NCBI RefSeq assembly: GCF_030689685.1
Contig: NZ_JAUYEY010000055.1
Location: 1 to 64,000 of the forward strand
Source: Polaromonas sp.
Lineage (GTDB): Bacteria; Pseudomonadota; Gammaproteobacteria; Burkholderiales; Burkholderiaceae_C
DNA: 64,000 nt
Direction: 5' to 3'
Of the stretch, positions 1 through 9,924 are shown piece by piece. The notes beneath the pieces are model-generated. The model ran no database searches, had not been told where the DNA came from, and saw nothing but the letters and a program-made list of their open reading frames with translations. Each line of letters opens with the position of its first letter. Position 1 is the stretch's first letter. The position numbers and the translations under genes were made by a program.

Positions 1-2
1 GT

Positions 3-2699
3 GCGGGCGGCAACGTGCAGCTCGATGGCGCTGTCAACAGCACGGGCGGCGCACGCGCCCTGAGCGTGACGGCTGGCACGGGCGATGTGACGCTCAGCGG
101 CGCCATCGGCGCTGCCAGCGCGCTGTCGGCCTTGACGGTCAATGCCAATGCCATGGCGGTCAACAACCATGTGGTCAGGACAGCCTCATTGGCGGCGACG
201 CTGACCGGCGGGACCAGCGCCCTCGTGCTGGGCAATGCGGGTAACCAGATCACCACCCTCAACACCATCACGACACCGGGTGGTTTTACGCTCAACAACG
301 GAAACAACAGCGTCACAGTTGCGGGCAATATCACGACCACCAACAATGCTGTGTTGATTGATGCGGGCACCGGTGGTTACACACAAAACGCCAATATTGA
401 TGTTGTGGCAGGGACCGGGGCAATCAGCGTGATTGCCGACACAGTGGCCATCAATACCACCAACACCGGCAACAACGCTTTCAGCACTTCGGGCACGCTG
501 ACACTCAAGCCAAAAACTGCCGGGCAGGCCATGTCGCTGGCCGGCGCCGCCGCCTTTGACCTGACGGCGCTGGAGATGGCCCGTTTTGCCACGGGTGTCG
601 CTGGCCCGATCATCATAGGAGATACCGCCAGCACTGGCGTCTTGACGATAGGCGCCCCGGTCAGTCTGGCGGGCAAAACCCTGACACTCAATGCGGGGTC
701 GATGACAGACACTGGCACACAAACCCTCACCGCCACCAATGTCACGCTCAATGCCAATGGCCAGATAGGCACGGGCAGCGCCAACGGCATCGACATTGCG
801 GCAATCAATCTCAGCGTCAACACCACAGGCAATGCCAACGCGTTTGTGCGTACAGGCGCGGTCAATCTGGGTGTGGGCACCGGCGGCTCAAACCTTGGAA
901 GCGGCACGCTTGACCTCACCGCCACCGGAGCGGTTACCCAGACGGCGACGACCGGCAATGTCACGGCCGGAACCCTTCAGGTCAAGACCCTGGTCAATGC
1001 CGGTGCCGCAATCACGCTGACCAACAGTGGCAACAACGTGGGCGCAGTCAATGTGCAGTCCAGAAACCTGGCCGATGCTGTCAACGCAGGCGGTGCCATC
1101 CAGTACACGGACACCAATGGCTTTGATGTTGCCGCCGTGGCCACTACCGGCAATGCCACCCTCTCGGCCGGCGGCGCGGTGACCCAATCGGGCGCAATCA
1201 GCGCATCGGGACTGGCGCTGACTGGCACTGGCGGCAACCACACCTTGCGTCACACCGGCAATGCGGTGACCACGCTGGCGGCCAATACCGGCAGTATTGA
1301 TTACAGCCAGGCGGGTGCGCTGACCGTAGGCACCGTGGCAGGGGTGGTGGGTGTCACCACAGCCGTTGCCGCCAAAATTGAAACCACCGGCGCTGCGTCG
1401 GATCTCACGCTGGCCAATGCCGTGACTTCAAACGGCACGGGCGACGCCATTGTGCTCAAGGCGGGCAGCAGCAACGCGGCCGGAACCAGCACGGGGGGGC
1501 AGTTCATCATGGGTATCGGTGGCAGCATCGCCGCGTCGGCGGGCCGCTACTTGGTGTACAGCGGCAACCCGGCCACCACGACGGAAGGCGTGACGGGCTA
1601 CAACAAGCGCTACAACACGTCATCGAGCTTCACCCCGGGCGGCAGCGCCAACATGTTCCTGTACCGGATTGCGCCCACCTTGACGATCAACACCGACAAC
1701 GCCACCCGTGTTTATGGTGATGTCAACCCCGCGTTCACGGGCCCAACGACCGGCCTTATTGACGGCGACACGGACGCCAGCGTTGGCGTTTTCCGCAGCA
1801 CATCGGCAGTGTTCAATACGCCAGTGGCCGCCGGTCCAATAGCCATCACACCAGGCGCCACCAACAATGAAAACTACGCGCTGGTGCTGAACAATGGCCT
1901 GCTCACCATTACCCGCCGCGGCATCACCGGTGTGACGGGTATTGTGGCCTTCGACAAGAGAGTTGATGGCAATACCAGCGCCGCCCTCAATTCCGGCGCT
2001 GCGGGTTTTTCCAACATGGTCATGGGCGATGCGCTGAATGTAGCCACGGCGACCGGCAATTTTGGCAGCAATGCCGTGGGCAGCAACAAGACCGTCTTCA
2101 TCTCCGGCATCACCCTGGGGGGTGACTCCTCAGACAATTACACGCTGCTGGACAGCACAGCCAGAACAACAGCCAGCATCAGGGACTTGTCGTCTTTCAC
2201 GGGGGCCCTGTTTCCCGTGCCGTCGCTTTTGCCAGTGCTGCCCAAGGCCTTTGCCACGTCTGGCCTGACGGTAGCGGCTGCCAACGCCTTGTTGGAGAAT
2301 GCCCCGACGGCGTCCGGTGGCAGCAGAGCGCAGTTCACGATGTTGCGTGAGCCGGCCGGAGGGGAAGAAGGCAGCGCCTCTGTCACTGTGACCAGCACAC
2401 AGGATGGATCGGGCAGCGGTTTCCGGTTCTCGCTGCCTGCGGACTTCCTCGGAGGTGGTGGCCCCCTCCAGGCCACCACGTCAACGGGTGGCCCGCTGCC
2501 CGAGTGGCTGCGCTTTGATCCGAATAGCCGGTCGTTTGTAGCCAGTGGCGCGCCTACAGGTGCACTGCCGATGCAGATTCGGATCAGCGTCGGGGACCGC
2601 GCGGTGGTACTGACTATCTCCGAGGCGCAAGTCGGCGGGCCGTCGCGTGGCGTGCTGGTTGAGCACCGGGACCCCGTGCCAGCCAACAGTCCGGGCTGA
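3..2699 (+). CDS. Filamentous-haemagglutinin-type adhesin, C-terminal part (5' end outside window)
   Basis: The reading frame is already open at base 3, so only the C-terminal ~899 residues are present. The first ~500 residues are Gly/Ala/Thr/Asn-rich, low in charge and built of short strand-turn repeats, as in secreted beta-helix adhesins exported by two-partner secretion. About residues 555-640 form an MBG-type repeat (YGDVNPAFTG, then NNENYALVLNNGLLTITRR). This is followed by a YDG-type repeat (AFDKRVDGNTSAAL to SDNYTL). The last ~100 residues contain a dystroglycan/cadherin-like motif (LPEWLRFDPNSRSFVASG). There is no LPXTG or autotransporter barrel, so export by a separate TpsB is expected but none is in the window. 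It presumably acts at the cell surface in attachment. The family call is firm; substrate and partner are unknown. Confidence 0.8.
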   Translation, partial: AGGNVQLDGAVNSTGGARALSVTAGTGDVTLSGAIGAASALSALTVNANAMAVNNHVVRTASLAATLTGGTSALVLGNAGNQITTLNTITTPGGFTLNNGNNSVTVAGNITTTNNAVLIDAGTGGYTQNANIDVVAGTGAISVIADTVAINTTNTGNNAFSTSGTLTLKPKTAGQAMSLAGAAAFDLTALEMARFATGVAGPIIIGDTASTGVLTIGAPVSLAGKTLTLNAGSMTDTGTQTLTATNVTLNANGQIGTGSANGIDIAAINLSVNTTGNANAFVRTGAVNLGVGTGGSNLGSGTLDLTATGAVTQTATTGNVTAGTLQVKTLVNAGAAITLTNSGNNVGAVNVQSRNLADAVNAGGAIQYTDTNGFDVAAVATTGNATLSAGGAVTQSGAISASGLALTGTGGNHTLRHTGNAVTTLAANTGSIDYSQAGALTVGTVAGVVGVTTAVAAKIETTGAASDLTLANAVTSNGTGDAIVLKAGSSNAAGTSTGGQFIMGIGGSIAASAGRYLVYSGNPATTTEGVTGYNKRYNTSSSFTPGGSANMFLYRIAPTLTINTDNATRVYGDVNPAFTGPTTGLIDGDTDASVGVFRSTSAVFNTPVAAGPIAITPGATNNENYALVLNNGLLTITRRGITGVTGIVAFDKRVDGNTSAALNSGAAGFSNMVMGDALNVATATGNFGSNAVGSNKTVFISGITLGGDSSDNYTLLDSTARTTASIRDLSSFTGALFPVPSLLPVLPKAFATSGLTVAAANALLENAPTASGGSRAQFTMLREPAGGEEGSASVTVTSTQDGSGSGFRFSLPADFLGGGGPLQATTSTGGPLPEWLRFDPNSRSFVASGAPTGALPMQIRISVGDRAVVLTISEAQVGGPSRGVLVEHRDPVPANSPG

Positions 2700-2754
2700 C
2701 CCTGACGCGCGCCTGGGCTGGGCGGTCCAGGGGACTTTGGCACCACCGAACGGG

Positions 2755-2797
2755 TTGCAAGCTGAGCCTTTATGGCGCAAAATGCGCCATAAAGGAG
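2755..2797 (+). promoter_or_regulatory. Promoter and palindromic operator of the toxin-antitoxin pair
   Basis: A perfect inverted repeat has 11-bp arms TTTATGGCGCA (2769-2779) and TGCGCCATAAA (2783-2793) around a 3-nt spacer. A possible -35 TTGCAA (2755-2760) and -10 CAAAAT (2778-2783) are 17 bp apart, which puts the -10 at the dyad centre. The ribosome site AAAGGAG (2791-2797) overlaps the right arm. Inference: autorepression by the downstream antitoxin or its complex. Confidence 0.6.
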
Positions 2798-2803
2798 TCA
2801 CTC

Positions 2804-3127
2804 ATGTCCACCCCCAGCAACTTCGCATCCGTCAAGCTCCCGCTTAGCCTCGTCGAACAGGCCCGTGAAGCGGCCCAACCGCTGCGCCGATCAGCTGCAG
2901 GCCAAATCGAGTACTGGGCCACGCTGGGCCGGGTGGTGGAGCATTCGGGCCTGACGGTTCAAGAGGCGCAGACCGCCATCGAGGGGTATGAAACTGCTGC
3001 GCGCAAGGCTCAACAAACGCGCGCCGTCGCAGACCTGACCAGCCGCTTGCTTGCGGCGGAAGTAAGCGGCTCGCTGGCACAACGGGTACGGGAAGTGGTG
3101 GAAGAAAACCGCAAACTCGCTAGTTAG
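2804..3127 (+). CDS. ParD-like antitoxin of a zeta-type toxin-antitoxin pair
   Basis: A 107-residue acidic, helical protein. The N-terminal ~35 residues (ASVKLPLSLVEQAREAAQPLRRSAAGQIEYWA) fit a ribbon-helix-helix DNA-binding fold of the ParD-like antitoxin family. The C-terminal half is a predicted amphipathic helix that would wrap the toxin. A strong RBS (AAAGGAG) lies 6 nt before the ATG. The gene ends 4 nt before the zeta-toxin gene, so the two are co-transcribed and probably translationally coupled. The perfect palindrome over its promoter suggests autoregulation. The partner gene makes the antitoxin reading convincing; by sequence alone it would be a DUF-type protein. Confidence 0.7.
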   Translation: MSTPSNFASVKLPLSLVEQAREAAQPLRRSAAGQIEYWATLGRVVEHSGLTVQEAQTAIEGYETAARKAQQTRAVADLTSRLLAAEVSGSLAQRVREVVEENRKLAS

Positions 3128-3131
3128 CTGC

Positions 3132-3740
3132 ATGCCGGTTTTTCATCTGTTGGCGGGCCCCAATGGCGCGGGCAAGTCCTCTCTTTACAGCGCCTTGGTG
3201 CGCGATGGCATTCTCAGCGCCGACCTGGCGTTTGTTAACGCCGATCTTTTCGAGCGCGAGCACCTGCAACACATCGCCGATCCTGAGCAGCGTTCACAAG
3301 CCGCCAGAGACTGGGCCGACGCGCAACGCGCGATCAAACTTGCCGGTGACGAGTCGTTCGTCAGCGAAACGGTTTTTTCCCATGAGTCCAAGCTGGCCCT
3401 GATCAGCGAGGCGCTTGCGCAAGGGTATGTGGTGGCTCTGTATGTTGTGGCACTGGACGACCCTCAGCGCCTGCTGACGCGGGTGCGGCGCCGGGTGCAG
3501 GAGGGCGGGCATTTTGTGCCGCCTGACAAAATTCTCGCGCGTTATCCCCGCACCTTGAGCAATCTGTCCCACGCAGTCGGTCTGGCGACGGTGGCGTATC
3601 TGTATGAAGCGCGTGACCTGGAGGACGGCGGACCGTTCATGGTCGCGATGTGCGAGGGAGCCAAGGTGACCACCTTCGCCGACAACCTGCCGCGCTGGGC
3701 CCAAACGGTGTTGGGCCAGGCCGACATCCAGACCGACTGA
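3132..3740 (+). CDS. Zeta-toxin family P-loop kinase
   Basis: A 202-residue zeta/AAA_33-type kinase. A Walker A loop GPNGAGKS (residues 9-16, Lys15) follows a first beta strand. Asp/Asn residues in FVNADLFE and the SFVSETVFSH segment match the substrate-binding region of zeta toxins. RVRRRVQEGGHFVPPDKILARYPR carries the basic lid motif (R-x3-R-x2-GGHxVP) typical of this family. Characterised zeta toxins phosphorylate UDP-N-acetylglucosamine and so block cell-wall synthesis. Whether this one is toxic or is a housekeeping kinase is not decidable here. It begins 4 nt after the antitoxin stop and is full length for the chromosomal short-zeta subfamily. Confidence 0.8.
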   Translation: MPVFHLLAGPNGAGKSSLYSALVRDGILSADLAFVNADLFEREHLQHIADPEQRSQAARDWADAQRAIKLAGDESFVSETVFSHESKLALISEALAQGYVVALYVVALDDPQRLLTRVRRRVQEGGHFVPPDKILARYPRTLSNLSHAVGLATVAYLYEARDLEDGGPFMVAMCEGAKVTTFADNLPRWAQTVLGQADIQTD

Positions 3741-3747
3741 TGCCGGT

Positions 3748-5130
3748 TTAAGCCCGCATCAGCGCCTCAATCTCATCGGCCTTCACCGGCACGTCGCGCG
3801 TCAATAGCTCGCAGCCCTTGTCAGTGACCAGCGCGTCATCTTCAATCCGGATGCCGATGTTCCAGAACTCCTTGGGCACACCCTTGGCCGGACGCACGTA
3901 GATGCCGGGTTCGATGGTGGTCACCATGCCGGGCCGCAAAATGCGGGACGGCTTGCGCATCACGGTCTGACCCAGCGCATCGCGCTCTTCGCGCGGTTTG
4001 CTGCCGGGCTCGGTGTAGTCGCCGCAGTCGTGCACATCCATGCCCATCCAGTGACCGGTGCGGTGCATGTAAAACTGGCGGTAGACGCCCGATTCCAAAA
4101 CGTCATCGACCTTGCCGTGTTTGTTTTTCGCCAGCAGACCGGTTTCCAGCATGCCTTCGATCAGCACGCGGGTGGCTGCGTTGTGCGGGTCCATAAAGCG
4201 TTTGCCGGGTTTGGTCGCCTTGACGGCGGCATCCTGCGCGGCCAGCACGATGTCGTACAGCGTGCGCTGCGCCGGGGTGAACTTGCCGTCAGCCGGAAAG
4301 GTGCGGGTAATGTCGCTGGCATACCCGTCAAGCTCGCAGCCCGCGTCAATCAGACACAAATCACCGGCCTTGAGCTCGGCATCGCCGGCGCGGTAATGCA
4401 GCACACAGGCGTTGGCACCGGCGGCGACGATGCTGGCGTAGGCCGGGTATTGGGAGCCGTGGCGGCGAAACTCGTGCAGCAGCTCGGCCTCCAGGTGGTA
4501 CTCGCGCAGCCCGCCTTTCACGCCCGCACGCAGCATGGCCACCGAGGTCTGCATGGCACGCACATGCGCACCGGCAGAGATTTTTCCGGCACGCCGCAAA
4601 ATCGCGATCTCGCTGGCGTCCTTGATCAGCCGCATCTCGTCCAGCACCCGGCACAGGTCGTGCTGGCTTTGCGGACACTCCGCGCCAAAGCGCACGCGGG
4701 CCCGCACCTTGTTGAGCCAGCCGTCCACCTGCGTTTCCAGCCCCTTGTGCGTCGCAAAGGGGAACCACACGGCGTTCTGGTTGGACAGCAAGGCCGGCAT
4801 TTTTTCTTCAAGCGCGTCAGCACTGAAGGCCGTATCAACCCCCAGCGCAGCGGGTGCGGCTTTCGGGCCCAGCCGGATGCCGTCCCAGATCTCGCGCTCC
4901 GATTCTTTGGGCCGGCAAAACAGCGTACTGCGGCCGCTAGCCTCAATCACCAGCCAGGCGCCGGGCTCGCTGAAACCGGTCAGGTAATAAAAATAGCTGT
5001 CGTGGCGGTAGGCAAAGTCGCTGTCGCGGTTGCGCGCTGTCTCGGGCGCGGTGGGCAACAGGGCGATGCCGCCACCGGCGGCCTTCAGGGCGCGTGCAAC
5101 AGCGGCCCGGCGTTTTTCGTAAATGGTCAT
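3748..5130 (-). CDS. pepP: Xaa-Pro aminopeptidase (aminopeptidase P)
   Basis: A 460-residue cytosolic M24B metallopeptidase that removes the N-terminal residue when proline is second. The N-terminal AMP_N domain (about 1-135; YRHDSYFYYLTGFSEPGAWLVIE) is followed by the pita-bread catalytic domain. Metal ligands visible are Asp in LIDAGCELDGYASDITRTFP, His in GHWMGMDVHDCGDY and Glu in TTIEPGIYV and IRIEDD. Length is normal for the E. coli PepP type. It is transcribed towards the zeta-toxin gene, ending 7 nt from it with no obvious hairpin between. It lies 25 nt downstream of the murU-like gene and probably shares its transcript. Confidence 0.93.
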   Translation of the reverse strand: MTIYEKRRAAVARALKAAGGGIALLPTAPETARNRDSDFAYRHDSYFYYLTGFSEPGAWLVIEASGRSTLFCRPKESEREIWDGIRLGPKAAPAALGVDTAFSADALEEKMPALLSNQNAVWFPFATHKGLETQVDGWLNKVRARVRFGAECPQSQHDLCRVLDEMRLIKDASEIAILRRAGKISAGAHVRAMQTSVAMLRAGVKGGLREYHLEAELLHEFRRHGSQYPAYASIVAAGANACVLHYRAGDAELKAGDLCLIDAGCELDGYASDITRTFPADGKFTPAQRTLYDIVLAAQDAAVKATKPGKRFMDPHNAATRVLIEGMLETGLLAKNKHGKVDDVLESGVYRQFYMHRTGHWMGMDVHDCGDYTEPGSKPREERDALGQTVMRKPSRILRPGMVTTIEPGIYVRPAKGVPKEFWNIGIRIEDDALVTDKGCELLTRDVPVKADEIEALMRA

Positions 5131-5155
5131 GGATGAAGCGCCTTCCTTTTTCCTG

Positions 5156-5848
5156 TCAGCGTGTTGTGTTCAGCTTGGCCAGGCGTTCGGGCGTGCCCAC
5201 GTCGGTCCATGGGCCTGAATATAGCGCCGCCGTGACCTGCCCGTCCTGCATGGCCTGGCGCAGCAGCGGTGCCAGTGCGGCTTTTTGCCCGGCCGGCGTG
5301 TCTCTGAACAGCGCGGGGTGGTACAGGCCGACAGTGCTGTAGGTGAACTGTTCGGTGGCGCGTGACAATGCCAGGCCGTCTTCGCTGATGCCGAAGTCGC
5401 CGTTGGGGTTGTGCGGCGGATTCGGCACCAGGTAGATATGGGCCAGCGCGCTGGAGGCGGCAAACCGGTGCGCGTCGGACATCGGAAAGCTGAACTCCGG
5501 CATGAACACATCGCCCGCGACCAGCCAGAACGGTGCGTCCTGCAGCAGTGGCAGCGCGGTCGCAATGCCTCCCGCCGTTTCCAGCGCGCCGCCAAACTGC
5601 GCGCCTTCGTGCGAGTAATGAATGCGCAAGCCGAAGGCACGGCCATCGCCCAGCGTCGCAGGAAACTGCGCTTCCAGCCAGGCGGTGTTGATCACCACGT
5701 CTGTGACGCCGGCGCGCGCCAGGCCTTCGAGGTGCCAGACGATCAGTGCCTTGCCCTGAACCTTTAGCAGGGGTTTGGGGCTGTGGTCGGTCAGCGGGCG
5801 CATGCGTTCGCCGCGGCCAGCGGCCAGAATCAGGGCTTGGAGGGTCAT
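5156..5848 (-). CDS. murU: MurU-like nucleotidyltransferase (N-acetylmuramate-1-phosphate uridylyltransferase)
   Basis: A 230-residue nucleotidyltransferase with the signature LILAAGRGERMRPLT (residues 6-20) and the Lys in SPKPLLKVQGKALI. Metal-binding Asp is in VAGDVF. In Pseudomonas putida MurU converts MurNAc-1-phosphate to UDP-MurNAc in peptidoglycan recycling, bypassing MurA. That protein resembles this one in length and motif order. The usual partner kinase gene amgK is not adjacent, so the assignment rests on sequence type only. Another sugar-1-phosphate nucleotidyltransferase role is possible. It is divergent from tkt across a 239-nt gap that holds a dispersed repeat. Confidence 0.75.
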   Translation of the reverse strand: MTLQALILAAGRGERMRPLTDHSPKPLLKVQGKALIVWHLEGLARAGVTDVVINTAWLEAQFPATLGDGRAFGLRIHYSHEGAQFGGALETAGGIATALPLLQDAPFWLVAGDVFMPEFSFPMSDAHRFAASSALAHIYLVPNPPHNPNGDFGISEDGLALSRATEQFTYSTVGLYHPALFRDTPAGQKAALAPLLRQAMQDGQVTAALYSGPWTDVGTPERLAKLNTTR

Positions 5849-5870
5849 GTTGCCGTGGATTATCTCCTTT

Positions 5871-5932
5871 TATGCATCAAATCGGCCTCTGGCCCATGCG
5901 TGACGGGCGCAAGCAGCTATTGAATTCATAGC
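5871..5932 (+). repeat. Dispersed polar repeat, copy 1
   Basis: Reading on the + strand, the family runs roughly: CATCAAATCGGCCTC, then AGCCCAT, a variable GC-rich stretch, GCGCAAGCAGCTAT, then an A-rich end with AGGAGCG or ATAGC. This copy is complete and sits between the divergent murU-like and tkt genes. It contains CATCAAATCGG, GGCCCATGCG and GCGCAAGCAGCTATTGAA. The rest of the 239-nt gap (5849-6087) holds the tkt upstream region, with no clear promoter beyond a TAAAAT near 5990. Confidence 0.8.
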
Positions 5933-6087
5933 GTTCGCGAGACACCCGGCGAGTACCAGCGGGCGGTCGGCTGCGGCGCAGCGCATCCCGTAAAATCTGG
6001 GGTTTTCCCGTGTTCGCCGGCATTGTTCCATCGCCAGCCGGACGCGGGAGCTGCCCCACGCCTCACCACCCACCTGGACCCCACGCA

Positions 6088-8136
6088 ATGGCTGACAACA
6101 TCTCATCCCTCATGGCCAATTCGATCCGCGCGCTGGCCATGGATGCCGTGCAACAAGCCAACTCCGGCCACCCGGGCGCGCCCATGGGCATGGCCGACAT
6201 GGCGGTTGCCCTTTGGGGCCGCCACCTCAAGCACAGCCCGCACAACCCGAACTGGTTCAACCGTGATCGTTTTGTGCTGTCCAACGGCCACGGCTCCATG
6301 TTGATTTACGCACTGCTGCACCTGACCGGGTACGCGCTGCCGATGAACGAACTGAAACACTTTCGCCAGCTGCACAGCAAAACGCCAGGCCACCCCGAGG
6401 TTGGCTACACCCCCGGTATCGAGACCACCACCGGCCCGCTGGGCCAGGGCATCAGCAACGCCGTCGGCATGGCGCTGGCCGAGAAACTGCTGGCGGCTGA
6501 ATTCAACCAGCCTGACCACGCTATCGTTGATCACCACACCTATGTCTTCATGGGCGACGGCTGCCTGATGGAAGGCATCAGCCACGAGGCTTGCGCATTG
6601 GCCGGCGCCTGGAAGCTCAACAAACTGATTGCGCTGTACGACGACAACGGTATTTCGATCGACGGTCAGGTGACCCCCTGGTTCATCGACAACACGCCGC
6701 TGCGTTTTGCCGCCTACGGCTGGAACGTGATTGGCCCGATCGACGGCCACGATGTCGAGGCGGTGGCACGCGCCCTGGTCGATGCCAAAAACAGCGCCGA
6801 CAAACCCACGCTGATCGTCTGCAAAACCCACATCGGCAAAGGCTCGCCAAACCGCGCCAACACCGCTAAGGCCCACGGCGAGCCGCTGGGCTTTGAGGAA
6901 ATCAAACTCACGCGCGCAGCACTCGGCTGGACCCATGCCCCCTTTGATATGCCGAAAGAGGCTTACGAGGCCTGGGACGCCAAGGCCAAAGGCCTGGCGC
7001 TGGAAGCCGCGTGGGACGCCAGATTTGCCGCCTACAAAGTGGCGCACCCCGAGCTGGCCGCAGAATTTACGCGCCGCATGAAGGGCGATCTGCCGCGTGC
7101 GTTTTCGCAGATTGCGGTGGACACCGTGGTCGGCGCGCACACCAAGGCTGAAACCGTCGCCTCGCGCAAGGCCTCGCAGATCGCGCTGGAAGATTTCACC
7201 GCCGGCCTGCCCGAAATGCTGGGTGGCTCGGCCGACCTGACCGGCTCGAATCTGACCAACACCAAAAGCACGCCCGCCCTGCGCTTTGACCTGGCCGGCG
7301 ATGTGGTGATGAACGAAACGCCCGACGGCAGCAAGGTCATCGGCCGCCACATCAACTACGGCGTGCGCGAGTTCGGCATGGCCGCCATCATGAACGGCAT
7401 CGCGTTGCATGGTGGTTACATCCCCTACGGCGGCACCTTCCTGACCTTCAGCGACTACAGCCGCAACGCCATCCGCATGGCGGCGCTGATGAAGATTCGC
7501 GTGGTGCATGTGTTCACGCATGACTCCATCGGCCTCGGCGAAGACGGGCCGACGCACCAGTCGATTGAGCACGCCGCCAGCCTGCGCCTGATTCCCAATC
7601 TCGACGTCTGGCGTCCGGGCGACACGGCCGAAACCGCCGTGGCCTGGGCCGTGGCCCTGCAGAACAAAAACAAACCCACAGCCCTGTTGCTAAGCCGCCA
7701 GAATCTGCCGTATGCACCCAAGAACGATCTTGGCGAGATCAGCCGCGGCGCTTACGTGCTGTCCGAGCCGATCGAAGTCGGGCTGAATAAAAAGGCACAG
7801 GCCGTGATTATTGCCACTGGCTCCGAAGTGCAGCTGGCGCTCAAAGCGCAGGAGCTGCTTGCTTCCAAAAAGATAGCTGTCCGTGTCGTCTCCATGCCCA
7901 GCAATACCACCTTTGACAAGCAGGCGACAGCTTATAAATCGTCGGTGCTGCCCGAAGGCATTCCGCGCATCGCGGTCGAGATGGGTTCTACCTCCGGCTG
8001 GTGGAAATACGGCTGTGCGGCGGTGGTTGGCATCGATACCTATGGCGAGTCGGCGCCTGCACCGGTGCTGTTCAAACACTTTGGCTTCACGCCAGAGAAC
8101 GTGGCCGACACCGTTCGCAAGGTATTGAAGAAATAG
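6088..8136 (+). CDS. tkt: Transketolase
   Basis: A 682-residue thiamine-diphosphate enzyme transferring two-carbon ketol units in the pentose phosphate and Calvin cycles. Signature near the N-terminus is [17 protein letters not shown]. The TPP motif is [13 protein letters not shown] to LIALYDDN. The pyrimidine domain is at [15 protein letters not shown] to [14 protein letters not shown]. The start at 6088 (MADNISSL) matches family N-termini; the open frame upstream to 6010 has no homologous look and was excluded. gap follows after 78 nt, the classical tkt-gap(-pgk) arrangement of betaproteobacteria, here without pgk in the window. Confidence 0.96.
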   Translation: MADNISSLMANSIRALAMDAVQQANSGHPGAPMGMADMAVALWGRHLKHSPHNPNWFNRDRFVLSNGHGSMLIYALLHLTGYALPMNELKHFRQLHSKTPGHPEVGYTPGIETTTGPLGQGISNAVGMALAEKLLAAEFNQPDHAIVDHHTYVFMGDGCLMEGISHEACALAGAWKLNKLIALYDDNGISIDGQVTPWFIDNTPLRFAAYGWNVIGPIDGHDVEAVARALVDAKNSADKPTLIVCKTHIGKGSPNRANTAKAHGEPLGFEEIKLTRAALGWTHAPFDMPKEAYEAWDAKAKGLALEAAWDARFAAYKVAHPELAAEFTRRMKGDLPRAFSQIAVDTVVGAHTKAETVASRKASQIALEDFTAGLPEMLGGSADLTGSNLTNTKSTPALRFDLAGDVVMNETPDGSKVIGRHINYGVREFGMAAIMNGIALHGGYIPYGGTFLTFSDYSRNAIRMAALMKIRVVHVFTHDSIGLGEDGPTHQSIEHAASLRLIPNLDVWRPGDTAETAVAWAVALQNKNKPTALLLSRQNLPYAPKNDLGEISRGAYVLSEPIEVGLNKKAQAVIIATGSEVQLALKAQELLASKKIAVRVVSMPSNTTFDKQATAYKSSVLPEGIPRIAVEMGSTSGWWKYGCAAVVGIDTYGESAPAPVLFKHFGFTPENVADTVRKVLKK

Positions 8137-8142
8137 ACAAAG

Positions 8143-8180
8143 CTGTCATCCCGGGCTTGATCCGGGGTCCGCAATGACAA
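8143..8180. repeat. Short palindromic intergenic element
   Basis: Between tkt and gap: TGTCATCCCGGGCTTGATCC, then a GGGG run, then GCAATGACA. The ends TGTCAT and ATGACA are inverted. This resembles the common proteobacterial element beginning TGTCATYCCG and ending in ATGAC. A second, longer relative is at 46919-47010. Confidence 0.6.
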
Positions 8181-8208
8181 TCCCAGAAATTTCAACTTCC
8201 AGGAGTAA

Positions 8209-9213
<1,005 letters not shown>

Positions 9214-9231
9214 TTCCGTCCCGACGCTAGT

Positions 9232-9259
9232 AAAAAAAGCACCGTCGGGTGCTTTTTTT
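9232..9259 (+). terminator. Rho-independent terminator after gap
   Basis: AAAAAAAGCACC, loop GTCG, GGTGCTTTTTTT: a 12-bp stem whose A- and T-tracts make it usable from either strand. It lies 19 nt after the gap stop codon and before the oppositely oriented GNAT gene. Confidence 0.9.
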
Positions 9260-9261
9260 AT

Positions 9262-9312
9262 TGAGCCTGCAAGCCCCTATGCGACGGTCGCAAACAGCTG
9301 TCAATCAAGCAA
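9262..9312 (+). repeat. Dispersed polar repeat, decayed copy
   Basis: AAGCCCCTATGCG, CGCAAACAGCTGTCAATCAA resembles the core of the ~60-bp family (AGCCCATGCG ... CGCAAGCAGCTATCAAAA) with several substitutions. It is in the same + orientation as all other copies. Confidence 0.5.
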
Positions 9313-9327
9313 CACGCGGTGGCAATA

Positions 9328-9924
9328 TCAGCGCAACCGGCCCAGCAGCCCGGCTTTGACCGCCGGCCATTCGGTGTCGAGGATGGAAAAATAAACCATG
9401 TCGCGCATGCGTCCTGAGGCGGCCATCAGGTGCTTGCGGAAGGTGCCCTCCTCGACCGCACCTATGCGCGCCAGCGCCTTGCGTGACGGCTCGTTGAGCA
9501 CTTCCGTCTTGAACACCACGCGGACCACCTGGAGCGTTTCAAACGCGTGCGCCAGCAGCAGGCATTTGGCCTCGGTGTTGGCGCCGGTGCGCTGGCAGGC
9601 GGGGGACAGCCAGGTGGCGCCGATCTCGAGGCGGCGGTGCGCCAGCGCAATGTCCATATAACGCGTGCTACCGATCACCTGGCCATTCGCATGGTTGACG
9701 ATCACAAACGGCAGGCTGGCGCCACGCCGCTGTTCGTCCAGCGCATGGGCCACATAGGCCTGCATGTCATCCGGGGTGGCGATGGGCGCGGGCTGAAGGC
9801 GCCACAGCTCGGGGTGCAGGCCGACCTCCGCCAGGGCAGCCACATGCGCCAGCGCCAGCGGCTCCAGGCGGACAACGGTTCCCGCAAGGGTGATGGGCTG
9901 GAGTTTGGCCAAAGACCCGTTCAT
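9328..9924 (-). CDS. GNAT-family N-acetyltransferase (RimJ/RimL type)
   Basis: 198 residues. Features of the RimJ/RimL branch are present: VVRLEPLALAHVAAL at the N-terminus, VIGSTRYMDIA, LEIGATWLSPACQRTGANTEAK as the acetyl-CoA loop region, and a C-terminal NEPSRKALARIGAVEEG. Such proteins acetylate protein N-termini or small amines with acetyl-CoA; the substrate is unknown. Start taken at 9924 because it overlaps the stop of the upstream gene as ATGA and gives the family length. The longer open frame to 10413 is a different-frame extension through the neighbouring gene and is not credible. Confidence 0.85.
   Translation of the reverse strand: MNGSLAKLQPITLAGTVVRLEPLALAHVAALAEVGLHPELWRLQPAPIATPDDMQAYVAHALDEQRRGASLPFVIVNHANGQVIGSTRYMDIALAHRRLEIGATWLSPACQRTGANTEAKCLLLAHAFETLQVVRVVFKTEVLNEPSRKALARIGAVEEGTFRKHLMAASGRMRDMVYFSILDTEWPAVKAGLLGRLR

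Noticed and set aside
4030-5136. 368-codon + strand open frame opposite pepP
   Set aside because: Antisense shadow of a well-supported M24B peptidase gene in GC-rich DNA; no domain or RBS.
6103-7572. 489-codon minus-strand open frame opposite tkt
   Set aside because: Shadow of transketolase; composition (His, Gln, Val, Gly-rich) is that of antisense codons.
7855-7950. Repeat-like words (AGATAGCTGTCC) inside tkt
   Set aside because: Encodes conserved transketolase sequence ([14 protein letters not shown]); resemblance to the dispersed repeat is chance.
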